27,348 bases of DNA from JBEKHI01 sp050012355 (GTDB taxonomy: Bacteria > Actinomycetota > Actinomycetes > Streptosporangiales > Streptosporangiaceae): assembly GCA_050012355.1 (NCBI GenBank), contig JBEKHI010000088.1, positions 1 through 27,348 on the forward strand, in the 5' to 3' direction. Every line of letters starts with the position of its first letter. Position 1 is the first letter of the stretch. The notes under the pieces are model-generated. The model worked only from the letters and a program-made list of their open reading frames with translations, ran no database searches and was not told the DNA's origin. This document shows, piece after piece, positions 1-6,952 of the stretch. Both the position numbers and the translations under genes were made by a program.

Positions 1-1747
1 GAAGACCGAATACAACGGCCCGGTCTTCATGGACTCCGACATCTACAAGACGCTGGAGGCAATCGGCTGGGAGCAGGTCCGCGGCCTCCCCGAGGAGCTG
101 GCAAGATTCGCCCGCGAGGCGATCGCTTTGCTCGCCCAGGCTCAGGAGCCGGACGGTTACCTGGACTCCTATATCCAGGTCACCGGCGAGCCGCGTTGGG
201 AAGGGCTGGCCTACAGCCACGAGCTGTACTGCGCCGGCCACCTGATCCAGGCCGCGATCGCCCACCGCCGGGCGGGCGGCGGCGAAGAACTGCTCGGCAT
301 CGCCCGCCGGTTCGCCGACCTGCTGGTGAGCACGTTCCTGCCCGCGACCGGCGCCGCCGGGCTGGACGGGCACCCGATCATCGAGACCGCCCTGGTCGAG
401 CTGTACCGGGAGACCGGCAACCGGGACTACCTCACGCTCGCGAGCGAGTTCGTGGAGCGTCGCGGGCACGGGCTGATCCGGGGCCCGCGGCGGGCCCACG
501 CCTACCATCATGGCCGCTACCTGCAGGATCACCTGCCGGTCCGGCAGGCTCGCACCGAGGAAGGGCACGCGGTCCGTGCGCTGTACCTGGAGGCGGGCGT
601 CGTCGACGTCGCGGTGGAGACTGGCGACGAGGAACTGCTCGCGTCGTCGGTCAACCGCTGGAAGGACATGGTCGCGACCAAGACCTACCTGACCGGCGGC
701 AACGGGTCACGGCACTCCACCGAGGGCTTTGGCGACCGGTTCGAGCTACCGCCCGACCGGGCCTACAACGAGACCTGCGCGGCGATCGCCAGCTTCCAGT
801 GGAGCTGGCGGTTGCTGCTCGCCACCGGCGACGCGCGGTACGCCGACCACATGGAGCGGGTGCTGTACAACGGGTTCGCCGCGGCGATCTCGGCCGACGG
901 CGAGCGGTTCTTCTACGTCAACCCGCTGCAGCGCCGCGTCGATCACTACGAGCAGGAAGACCCTGGCCGGCGGCACCCGTGGTACACCGTCGCCTGCTGC
1001 CCGCCAAACGTCATGCGGCTGCTCGCCTCGATCCAGCACTACCTCGCGACGACCCGCGATGGAGCGTTGTACATCCACCACTACACGCGGGCCGCCATCA
1101 CCGCCGAGGTCGACGGCGGGACGCTCGGGGTCGTGGTCTCGACGGACTACCCGTGGTCCGGGACCGTCCTGCTCGAGATCGGGCAGGCGCCGGCCGGGGA
1201 CGCGGCGCTCGCGATCCGGGTGCCCGCCTGGAGTGACGGACCGCGGGCCACGGTCAACGACCGGCCTGCCGAGGGCGAGCCCGACGGATTCGGGTACCTG
1301 GTTTTCCGCCGGCACTGGCAGCCAGGCGACGTACTCGCGCTGCGCGCGGACATCGCGCCCGCTGTGATCCGCCCGGCCCGCCGGGTCGACGCCGTCTCCG
1401 GGATGGCGGCGATCCAGCGCGGACCGCTCGTCTACTGCTTCGAACAGGCCGACCAGGAGGCGGGCTCGGGAGTCGATGACCTGGTCCTGCTCGCCGGCCG
1501 GCAACTGCGCGAGCAGGACGCCGAATTGCCGGGAATCGGCGCCACGGTGGTCGTGCGAACCGACGCCGTGCATCGCGATCCGGTCACCTTCTGCGGACCG
1601 CCTTATGCGCCCGTCGGGGCAGGGCAAAGTGATCAGGAAAGCACGGAGATCGCCGGCCGTGATTCCGTTACGGCAACCGCGATCCCCTATTTTCAGTGGG
1701 ACAACCGTGACGGCCGGCCCATGCGGGTCTGGCTTCCCTGTCAGTAG
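1..1747 (+). CDS. GH127 beta-L-arabinofuranosidase, 5'-truncated by window edge
   Basis: Glycoside hydrolase family 127 (DUF1680), which releases beta-L-arabinofuranose from arabino-oligosaccharides or hydroxyproline-linked arabinans. The frame is open from base 2 (K T E Y N G P V F) into the conserved start-region motif DSDIYKTLEA, so the Met at 29 is internal and the N-terminus lies outside the window. Numbering from that Met, the zinc/catalytic set is complete: ETC at E248-C250 and the CC pair at C323-C324 (ACCPPN), with E232 sixteen residues before E248. This matches the E322/E338/C340/C417/C418 arrangement of the Bifidobacterium enzyme HypBA1, where a zinc-bound cysteine is the nucleophile. 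There is no signal peptide in the visible part. The stop TAG is at 1745-1747. The gene is probably cytoplasmic and active; its operon partners must lie to the left. Confidence 0.9.
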   Translation, partial: KTEYNGPVFMDSDIYKTLEAIGWEQVRGLPEELARFAREAIALLAQAQEPDGYLDSYIQVTGEPRWEGLAYSHELYCAGHLIQAAIAHRRAGGGEELLGIARRFADLLVSTFLPATGAAGLDGHPIIETALVELYRETGNRDYLTLASEFVERRGHGLIRGPRRAHAYHHGRYLQDHLPVRQARTEEGHAVRALYLEAGVVDVAVETGDEELLASSVNRWKDMVATKTYLTGGNGSRHSTEGFGDRFELPPDRAYNETCAAIASFQWSWRLLLATGDARYADHMERVLYNGFAAAISADGERFFYVNPLQRRVDHYEQEDPGRRHPWYTVACCPPNVMRLLASIQHYLATTRDGALYIHHYTRAAITAEVDGGTLGVVVSTDYPWSGTVLLEIGQAPAGDAALAIRVPAWSDGPRATVNDRPAEGEPDGFGYLVFRRHWQPGDVLALRADIAPAVIRPARRVDAVSGMAAIQRGPLVYCFEQADQEAGSGVDDLVLLAGRQLREQDAELPGIGATVVVRTDAVHRDPVTFCGPPYAPVGAGQSDQESTEIAGRDSVTATAIPYFQWDNRDGRPMRVWLPCQ

Positions 1748-1826
1748 AGGACTTGGTCGGACGAGGAGAGCGGAACGGCCGGACTGACTGCCCCGGGTTG
1801 CGACCTCAGCAGCTGGAACGCTCTGG

Positions 1827-1842
1827 TGTGACACACATCACA
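1827..1842. promoter_or_regulatory. perfect CRP-type palindrome TGTGA-N6-TCACA
   Basis: TGTGACACACATCACA is a perfect match to the CRP/FNR-family half-site pair TGTGA-N6-TCACA. It lies in the 208-bp gap after the GH127 gene and 114 bp before the lipoprotein ATG. A TACGAT hexamer (TAnnnT type -10) follows immediately at 1843-1848. If that is the -10, the site fills the -35/-10 spacer, which would favour repression over activation. Actinobacterial Crp proteins recognise related GTG-N8-CAC sequences. No other feature is visible between 1748 and 1955. Confidence 0.6.
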
Positions 1843-1955
1843 TACGATATTCCAAGACATTCTGGCTCCAGCGGTCGTACTTCCGTCAACACCAACCTGA
1901 TGAAACGCGGCGGTGCCAGCACCGAGGCCATCGCCGCAGACGGGAGACGATCAAG

Positions 1956-2528
1956 ATGAGCAGTTCCGTGCTAGCGCGGATTCCGCTGCCGGTCAAGGCT
2001 TGTGTCCCGCTGGCTGCGGCGCTGATGGTGGCCGCGTGCGCGAGCAGTGGCAGTCCTGCGGCGTCCGCGACGACAGGGTACGGGAGCACGGCCACCGCCG
2101 GGAGCACGGCCAGCGCATCGACCACGGCAACGGTGATCACGACGCACTCGGGGTCGTCAGGGTCGTACCTGACCGACGGGTCGGGGCGCGCGGTGTACCT
2201 GTGGGTGAAGGACGGCCTGAACAAGTCGGTCTGCTCGGGAGCGTGCGCCGGTGCCTGGCCTCCGGTGACGGTGACCGGCAAGCTCACCGCTTCCGGCGAC
2301 GCGAAGGCGGCCGACCTGGGCACGATCACCCGGTCCGACGGCACCAAGCAGGTGACCTATGACGGTCATGCGCTGTACTACTTCGCCGGTGACTCCTCCG
2401 CTGGGCAGACCAACGGGCAGGGCAGCGACGGCTTCGGCGCCAAATGGTGGCTGGTAGCTCCGTCAGGAGCCCAGATCACCAGCACCGAGACCGCGGCCAA
2501 ATCCAGCAGCAGCGGCGGCGGATGGTAG
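1956..2528 (+). CDS. Secreted-repeat lipoprotein (Yx[FWY]xxD, COG4315/Lipoprotein_15 type)
   Basis: A 190-aa exported lipoprotein. It has a basic N-terminus and a hydrophobic stretch ending in lipobox LMVAAC (lipidated Cys28), then a Ser/Thr/Ala/Gly linker (about 30-68). Two copies of the family's secreted repeat follow: YLWVKD (81-86), with Cys93 and Cys97 and the AWPPV motif just after, and YYFAGD (141-146), followed by GAKWWLVAPSG. This repeat family has no established biochemical role, although the family is common beside ECF sigma factors. The ATG is preceded by GGGAGACG about 8 nt upstream. It is the first gene of an apparent operon with a membrane protein (10-nt gap), an ECF sigma factor and an anti-sigma factor. 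It is likely a sigma target or surface sensor, which is inferred from context only. Confidence 0.85.
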   Translation: MSSSVLARIPLPVKACVPLAAALMVAACASSGSPAASATTGYGSTATAGSTASASTTATVITTHSGSSGSYLTDGSGRAVYLWVKDGLNKSVCSGACAGAWPPVTVTGKLTASGDAKAADLGTITRSDGTKQVTYDGHALYYFAGDSSAGQTNGQGSDGFGAKWWLVAPSGAQITSTETAAKSSSSGGGW

Positions 2529-2538
2529 GGGAGAAACG

Positions 2539-3015
2539 ATGAACCGCGTGCTCTCGTCCAGGGATGCCGCACCGTGGGATACCCGACCTGTCCGGTTCCT
2601 ATTGCGAGGCCCGGCCGCGCTACGGTCGGCCGCGGTTCGATGGGCGGTGACCATCCTGGCGGTCGCCGGTGCCGTCATGCTGGTCTGGTCCGCGGTCATT
2701 CACCTGGAACTCTGGGACGACGGCTACCGGGACATCTCCGTCATCGGCCCGCTGTTCCTGGTCCAGGGGGTGGGGTGTATCGCGCTCGCGGTGGCGGTCG
2801 TCGCGCTCCGTCGGCTGCTGCTGCTGGCGGCGGGAGCGGTCGCGCTGGCCGCCACCGCCGTCGGCCTGCTGCTCAGCGCGCACATCGGCCTGTTCGGCTA
2901 TCAGGAGAGCCTGGCAGTTCCGTACGCCAGGCTCTCCCTGGTCGTGGAGTTCACCGGTGCGGCGGTCCTAGCGGTCGCGGCCCTCATAATGCTGGCCCCC
3001 CGGGCCCGTGTATAG
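2539..3015 (+). CDS. Four-TM integral membrane protein of the sigma-factor cassette
   Basis: A 158-aa protein that I do not recognise as a named family. It has a short Arg-rich cytoplasmic N-terminus and then four hydrophobic segments at about 33-53, 68-88, 91-111 and 130-153. Between segments 1 and 2 is an acidic/aromatic loop (ELWDDGYRD), and between 3 and 4 a HIGLFGYQES loop. Small four-TM proteins of this kind often accompany secreted-repeat lipoproteins in Actinobacteria. The ATG has GGGGAGAAACG directly upstream. It lies 10 nt after the lipoprotein and 3 nt before the GTG of the sigma gene (or 12 nt before an alternative ATG), so it is almost certainly co-transcribed. A role as a membrane partner of the lipoprotein is inference. 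Confidence 0.75.
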   Translation: MNRVLSSRDAAPWDTRPVRFLLRGPAALRSAAVRWAVTILAVAGAVMLVWSAVIHLELWDDGYRDISVIGPLFLVQGVGCIALAVAVVALRRLLLLAAGAVALAATAVGLLLSAHIGLFGYQESLAVPYARLSLVVEFTGAAVLAVAALIMLAPRARV

Positions 3016-3018
3016 AGT

Positions 3019-3603
3019 GTGCGGCAGATGGAAACCCCAGCTGAGCGGCTACCCGACGAGGTTCTCCTGGCGGGCCTGGGCGCAGGTGACTCCAGTCTCG
3101 CGATCGCGTTCGTGCGCCGGTTCCAGCGAGTCGCCTTTGGCGTCGCGCTGACCGTCACCGGCGACCCGGACACCGCCGAGGACGTCGCGCAGCGAGCCTT
3201 CGAACAGGCATGGCGGCATGCGCAGGTGTACGACTCACGGCGAGGCTCGGTCCGGGCATGGCTGACGACGATTACCCGCAACCTGGCCATCGACGTCGTC
3301 CGCGTACGGACCGCGGTGCCGGTGAACCCGGACGACTTGCCCGTCGTCCTGACCGCGATGACCGAGACACCGGAACTGGTCGCGGTCGCCCGTGACCGGG
3401 CGGCCGGGCTGCGTCGGGCCCTTGCTCAGCTTCCGGCCACCCAAGCCCGGGCGGTGGCAATGGCCGGGATTTACGGGATGACCGCAAGGCAGATCGCCGA
3501 CGCCGAGCAGATTCCGCTGGGCACCGCGAAGACCCGGATCAGGGATGGCATGCACAAACTGCGAGCCGCCTACCTGCCGGAGGGGGCAGCATCCGATGAA
3601 TGA
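3019..3603 (+). CDS. ECF-family RNA polymerase sigma factor
   Basis: About 194 aa with the two-domain ECF layout. Region 2 (about 28-95) carries the core-binding and -10 recognition signature, including GDPDTAEDVAQRAFEQAW and the WLTTITRNLAIDVVR helix. Region 4 (about 130-185) has a helix-turn-helix around MTARQIADAEQIPLGTAKTRIRDGMHKLR, for -35 recognition. There is no C-terminal SnoaL or extra domain. The start is uncertain: GTG at 3019 (3 nt after the previous stop) or ATG at 3028. Neither has a strong Shine-Dalgarno, consistent with translational coupling to the membrane protein. Its stop overlaps the start of the anti-sigma gene by 8 nt, the classic arrangement for stoichiometric sigma/anti-sigma production. 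It probably directs transcription of its own cassette and other envelope genes. Confidence 0.93.
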   Translation: MRQMETPAERLPDEVLLAGLGAGDSSLAIAFVRRFQRVAFGVALTVTGDPDTAEDVAQRAFEQAWRHAQVYDSRRGSVRAWLTTITRNLAIDVVRVRTAVPVNPDDLPVVLTAMTETPELVAVARDRAAGLRRALAQLPATQARAVAMAGIYGMTARQIADAEQIPLGTAKTRIRDGMHKLRAAYLPEGAASDE

Positions 3604-4318
3604 GCCACACGCGATGGGATGCGACGAACTGGCCGACGTGGCCGCCGAACTCGCACTCGGTGTCCTGACAGGACGCGAGCGGGCCGAGGCGCTCGCACAT
3701 CTGGCCCAGTGCCCGGCATGCCGCGAGAACGTTCGCCAGCTCGCCGTGACCGGCGAGGAACTACTGGAACTGCTGCCGGTCAGCGAGCCGCCGCCCGGAT
3801 TCGAGACCCGGGTGATGGACCGGCTTGGATTCACCACCCCTAGCCCGGTCCCAGTCTCGGACGAAGCCGGTACTGCCGAGCGCCGGAGTCACCGCGTCCG
3901 CCAGCTCAGCCGTAGTCGCCGGCTGCTGACCGTCGCGGCCGCGGTGGTGGCTATCGCCGTCGCCGGCGTGGGCGGCTGGGGCCTGCGCTCCGCCACCACC
4001 ACGTCACCCGCCAAGTCGCCGCTGAGTACCGCGGCGCTGCTCTCAGCCACCCACCAGCGGGCCGGAACCATCTACATCTACAACGGCAGCCCTCATTGGC
4101 TTTACATGTACGTGGACATGTCCTCACGAACCGGCACCGTGATCTGCCAGGTGATCAGCCGCGACTGGCAGATCACCACCGTCGGGTCGTTCCAGCTGGA
4201 CAACGGCTACGGCGCCTGGGGCAGCCCAGAACCCGACACGACCGCCCCGCCCGCCGCCGTCCGCCTAGTCACCCCCGGCGGCACCGTAATAGCCACCGCC
4301 ACCATCTCCCAGCACTAA
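3596..4318 (+). CDS. Zinc-containing transmembrane anti-sigma factor (ZAS/RskA-like)
   Basis: A 240-aa single-pass protein. The cytoplasmic N-terminal ZAS domain contains the HxxxCxxC signature (H35, C39, C42: AHLAQCPAC) that folds around zinc and clamps the ECF sigma factor. A TM helix lies at about 110-130, followed by an extracytoplasmic C-terminal domain of about 110 aa. That domain ends in AAVRLVTPGGTVIATATI, resembling the C-terminal sensor domain of RskA-type anti-sigma-K factors. I chose the ATG at 3596, overlapping the sigma stop, because GGAGGGGG lies just upstream at proper spacing; an earlier in-frame start inside the sigma gene lacks this. It likely holds the sigma factor at the membrane until regulated proteolysis releases it. 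Confidence 0.9.
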   Translation: MNEPHAMGCDELADVAAELALGVLTGRERAEALAHLAQCPACRENVRQLAVTGEELLELLPVSEPPPGFETRVMDRLGFTTPSPVPVSDEAGTAERRSHRVRQLSRSRRLLTVAAAVVAIAVAGVGGWGLRSATTTSPAKSPLSTAALLSATHQRAGTIYIYNGSPHWLYMYVDMSSRTGTVICQVISRDWQITTVGSFQLDNGYGAWGSPEPDTTAPPAAVRLVTPGGTVIATATISQH

Positions 4319-4368
4319 CTAACCCCCGCCCCCGGGCACGCGCCGCCCGATCTACGAGGCCCGGTGCG

Positions 4369-4415
4369 GATCGTGGACAGTTCGCGTGCGTATAAGCCCC
4401 GAACTGTCCACGATC
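4369..4415. terminator. Perfect 16-bp inverted repeat after the anti-sigma gene
   Basis: GATCGTGGACAGTTCG (4369-4384) and its exact reverse complement (4400-4415) flank a 15-nt loop, 50 bp after the anti-sigma stop. No T-tract follows, as is common for actinomycete factor-independent terminators. A DNA-binding site is the alternative. Confidence 0.65.
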
Positions 4416-4583
4416 ATGACCAGGCCAAAGGCCGAGGCGTGGGACAAGCCGTGCCGCCAGGAGCAAGATCACCGATGCGCCAGCAAAATCCGAACTCGGG
4501 TAGCAAAACGGGCGCGCAACCTGGATCGCAGTACCGGCGGACCACGACATGTTGAGGTTCTCGTCCGGAGCAGGACATGGCGC

Positions 4584-4605
4584 GTTCACCCCAAGGCGAC
4601 CTGCG
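4584..4605 (+). promoter_or_regulatory. Possible PHO-box-like tandem 11-mers upstream of phospholipase C
   Basis: GTTCACCCCAA followed directly by GGCGACCTGCG. The first 11-mer is close to the direct-repeat unit of Streptomyces PhoP boxes (GTTCACC core); the second matches poorly. It lies about 173 bp before the phospholipase gene, which belongs to a class often induced by phosphate starvation. This is tentative. The rest of 4319-4777 contains only the hairpin above and the tandem repeat below; no convincing gene. Confidence 0.25.
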
Positions 4606-4720
4606 GCGCGCACACTGGGCGCTTGTTGTGGCACGGCGACTTGTCAGAACAAGTTCGGCCCCCACTGCCGGCGGGCGGAGTCAGCGAGAGCGGCCGGGCT
4701 GGGCACCGAGTGCCGCTCGC

Positions 4721-4766
4721 TGAGCCACAACGTGCACCAAGAGTGAGCCACAACCTGCATCAAGAG
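4721..4766 (+). repeat. Head-to-tail 23-bp tandem repeat abutting the phospholipase start
   Basis: Two adjacent 23-mers, 4721-4743 and 4744-4766, each beginning TGAGCCACAAC and ending CAAGAG. They differ at two positions (21/23 identical). The second copy ends 11 bp before the GTG of the phospholipase C gene, so the pair sits in the promoter/5'UTR and may be an operator or replication-slippage product. Confidence 0.75.
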
Positions 4767-4777
4767 GATGGATCAAG

Positions 4778-6901
4778 GTGACAAACTCCGATAATTCACG
4801 TAAACCTGGATCGCCGTGGCAGCCTGGTCGGCTGCTCATGCCGGGTGTTAGCCGACGCCGCTTCCTGCAAGCTTCCGGGCTTGGCGCGGCGGCGGCCGCG
4901 GCCACCGGCCTCGGCGCCGGACCGGCGGCTGCCAGTGTGGCCGGTCGCTCGGCGGCGTCCAGCGCGCTGCCCAAGGGCTTCACCGGCACCATGAAGGACC
5001 TGCGGCACGTGGTGATCCTGATGCAGGAGAACCGGTCCTTCGACCATTACTTCGGGACACTCCGCGGCGTCCGTGGCTTCGATGACAGGCAGTTCCTCAC
5101 CTGGCAGAACGGGAACAGCATCTTCCAGCAGCCCGACGCGGCTCGCACCGACCTCGGGTACCTGCTCCCGTACAACCTCACCGACCAGACCGACGGCGAC
5201 CTCGACCACTCATGGGATGGCGACCACGAGGCCCGGAATGGCGGGCTGTGGAACGGCTGGGTTCCGGCCAAGACCGAAGAGACCATGGGCTACTTCACCC
5301 GGGACGAGATCCCGTTCCAGTACGCGGTCGCCGATGCCTTTACCATCTGCGACGGCTACCACCAGGCGATCATGGCGCCCACCAGCCCCAACCGGATGTA
5401 CTTCTGGACCGGCACGTCGAGTGGCTGGACCAGCAACCCGAACGACTACGAGGTCGACTTCGGGTCGGACGCCGAAACGGCCGAGGTCACGACCTACCCG
5501 CAGCTGCTGCAGGCCGCCGGCGTCGACTGGCAGGTTTACGCCAACAACCAGGTAGGCGACAGCGGCAGCTACCCCGATTACTTCCTCGGGGACTACGGCG
5601 ACAACCCGCTCTGGTTCTACCAGCAGTACAACAGCACCAACAGCCGCGACGGCGGGACCAGCGAGCTCGCGGTTCGCGGGGCGGTCACGCCCTGGCAGAC
5701 CGACGCGGGGGCACCCGCCCTCAGCGAAACCCACGCCGCGTACGTGCTGTCGTCGTTCATCAAGGCGGTAAACAGCAACAGCCTTCCCCAGGTGTCCTGG
5801 ATCGTCGCCCCGGCCGGCTACTGCGAGCACCCCTCCTACACCCCCGACTACGGGGCGCACTACGTGAACACCGTGCTCCAGACGCTGTTCTCGAACCCCG
5901 ACGTATGGAAGAACACGGCGCTGTTCATCACCTACGACGAGCATGACGGGTTCTTCGACCACCAGCTCCCGCCCTTCCCTGAGGGGAGCGTCACCGACGA
6001 GCACATCGACGGGTTGCCGATCGGTCCCGGGACCCGGGTCCCGATGCTCATCGCCTCGCCGTGGACCCGAGGCGGCTACGTGGACTCCAACGTCTACGAC
6101 CACACCTCGATGCTCCGGTTCCTCGCCCACTGGACAGGGGTGAAGCCGGCCAACGTCACCCCGTGGCGGGAGTCGGTGACCGGTGACCTGACCGCGGCGT
6201 TCGACTTCACGCACCCGGACTTCTCGATCCCTGGCAACATCCCGACTCTCGGCCAGACCTGGGCCCTGACCCAGCTGACCGGCGGATCGACCACGCCTCC
6301 GGCCGAGGGCGACCAGAAGATGCCGGCCCAGGAGCCCGGCACCAGGCCGCACCGCCCGAGCAACCACCAGCCCTTCGCCGACGTGACGGTGGACCGCGGC
6401 ACCAGCCAGGTCACCGCCGCCCTCACCAACACCGGCAAGGTCGGAGTCTCCTTCGCCGTCTACCCCGACGATCTCCTGGCCGCCGCCCCCACGCCCGTCA
6501 CGGTGCTCCAGTCCGCACCGGGTTCCTACGTCTGGGACGCGGCGCTGACCGCCGGGAAGTACGCCTTCTCGGTCTACGGCCCTGACGGGTTCCTGACCAG
6601 CTTCGCGGGCGAGGTTGTGCCCGCTGGCCAGAAGTCCGGCCAGATCCCGGTCGTCACCGCCGGTCTGAAGCACGCCGGTGACAAGACGGTCGAGCTCACG
6701 CTGGCCAACGAGGGTAGCGAGGCGATCACCTACACCCTGACCCCGAACGACTACGAGGGCCGCACCCAGACGGTCACCGTGAAGCTCGGCGGCCCCAAGA
6801 CCGTCAGCTGGCCGACCAATGAGTACGGCTACTACGACGTGGTGATCACCGCCAGCACCGGCGACGGCTTCCGCCGCCGCTACGCGGGCCGTATCGCCTG
6901 A
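4778..6901 (+). CDS. Tat-exported phosphocholine-type phospholipase C
   Basis: A 707-aa secreted phosphoesterase that hydrolyses phosphatidylcholine/sphingomyelin-type lipids to diacylglycerol or ceramide and phosphorylcholine. The N-terminus has a twin-arginine signal (SRRRFLQASG, 25-34) with an Ala-rich h-region. The catalytic domain of the PLC/acid-phosphatase AcpA superfamily starts at VVILMQENRSFDHYFG (78-93). The candidate nucleophile is Thr202 in MAPTSPNRMYFWTG, and further metal-site motifs are FITYDEHDGFFDH and GPGTRVPMLIASPW. After about residue 530 come two beta-rich repeats (ADVTVDRGTSQVTAALTNTG and VELTLANEGSEAITYTL), the C-terminal domain pair of the long bacterial enzymes (about 700 aa), so the gene is full length. 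The start is GTG, with a weak GAGG/AAGG upstream. It stands alone between two hairpins. Substrate preference cannot be read from the sequence. Confidence 0.92.
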   Translation: MTNSDNSRKPGSPWQPGRLLMPGVSRRRFLQASGLGAAAAAATGLGAGPAAASVAGRSAASSALPKGFTGTMKDLRHVVILMQENRSFDHYFGTLRGVRGFDDRQFLTWQNGNSIFQQPDAARTDLGYLLPYNLTDQTDGDLDHSWDGDHEARNGGLWNGWVPAKTEETMGYFTRDEIPFQYAVADAFTICDGYHQAIMAPTSPNRMYFWTGTSSGWTSNPNDYEVDFGSDAETAEVTTYPQLLQAAGVDWQVYANNQVGDSGSYPDYFLGDYGDNPLWFYQQYNSTNSRDGGTSELAVRGAVTPWQTDAGAPALSETHAAYVLSSFIKAVNSNSLPQVSWIVAPAGYCEHPSYTPDYGAHYVNTVLQTLFSNPDVWKNTALFITYDEHDGFFDHQLPPFPEGSVTDEHIDGLPIGPGTRVPMLIASPWTRGGYVDSNVYDHTSMLRFLAHWTGVKPANVTPWRESVTGDLTAAFDFTHPDFSIPGNIPTLGQTWALTQLTGGSTTPPAEGDQKMPAQEPGTRPHRPSNHQPFADVTVDRGTSQVTAALTNTGKVGVSFAVYPDDLLAAAPTPVTVLQSAPGSYVWDAALTAGKYAFSVYGPDGFLTSFAGEVVPAGQKSGQIPVVTAGLKHAGDKTVELTLANEGSEAITYTLTPNDYEGRTQTVTVKLGGPKTVSWPTNEYGYYDVVITASTGDGFRRRYAGRIA

Positions 6902-6907
6902 ACGACG

Positions 6908-6942
6908 CGTGGCGCCTGAGACCGGAGGTCTCAGGCGCCACG
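6908..6942. terminator. Bidirectional terminator hairpin between convergent genes
   Basis: A perfect 16-bp stem (CGTGGCGCCTGAGACC and its complement) with a 3-nt GGA loop. It lies 7 nt after the phospholipase stop and 10 nt from the stop of the convergent beta-lactamase-fold gene, so it can serve both. Confidence 0.9.
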
Positions 6943-6952
6943 ACTTCGTTAC

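Noticed and set aside
746..1834. Long minus-strand open frame antisense to the GH127 gene
   Set aside because: Arg/Val/Gly/Asp-rich composition typical of antisense of GC-biased codons; no motif or ribosome site.
4386..4781. 131-codon plus-strand frame upstream of the phospholipase gene
   Set aside because: It starts inside the hairpin loop, runs through the tandem repeat, has no codon bias or domain.
5210..6673. 487-codon minus-strand frame antisense to phospholipase C
   Set aside because: Shadow of a clearly coding gene on the other strand.
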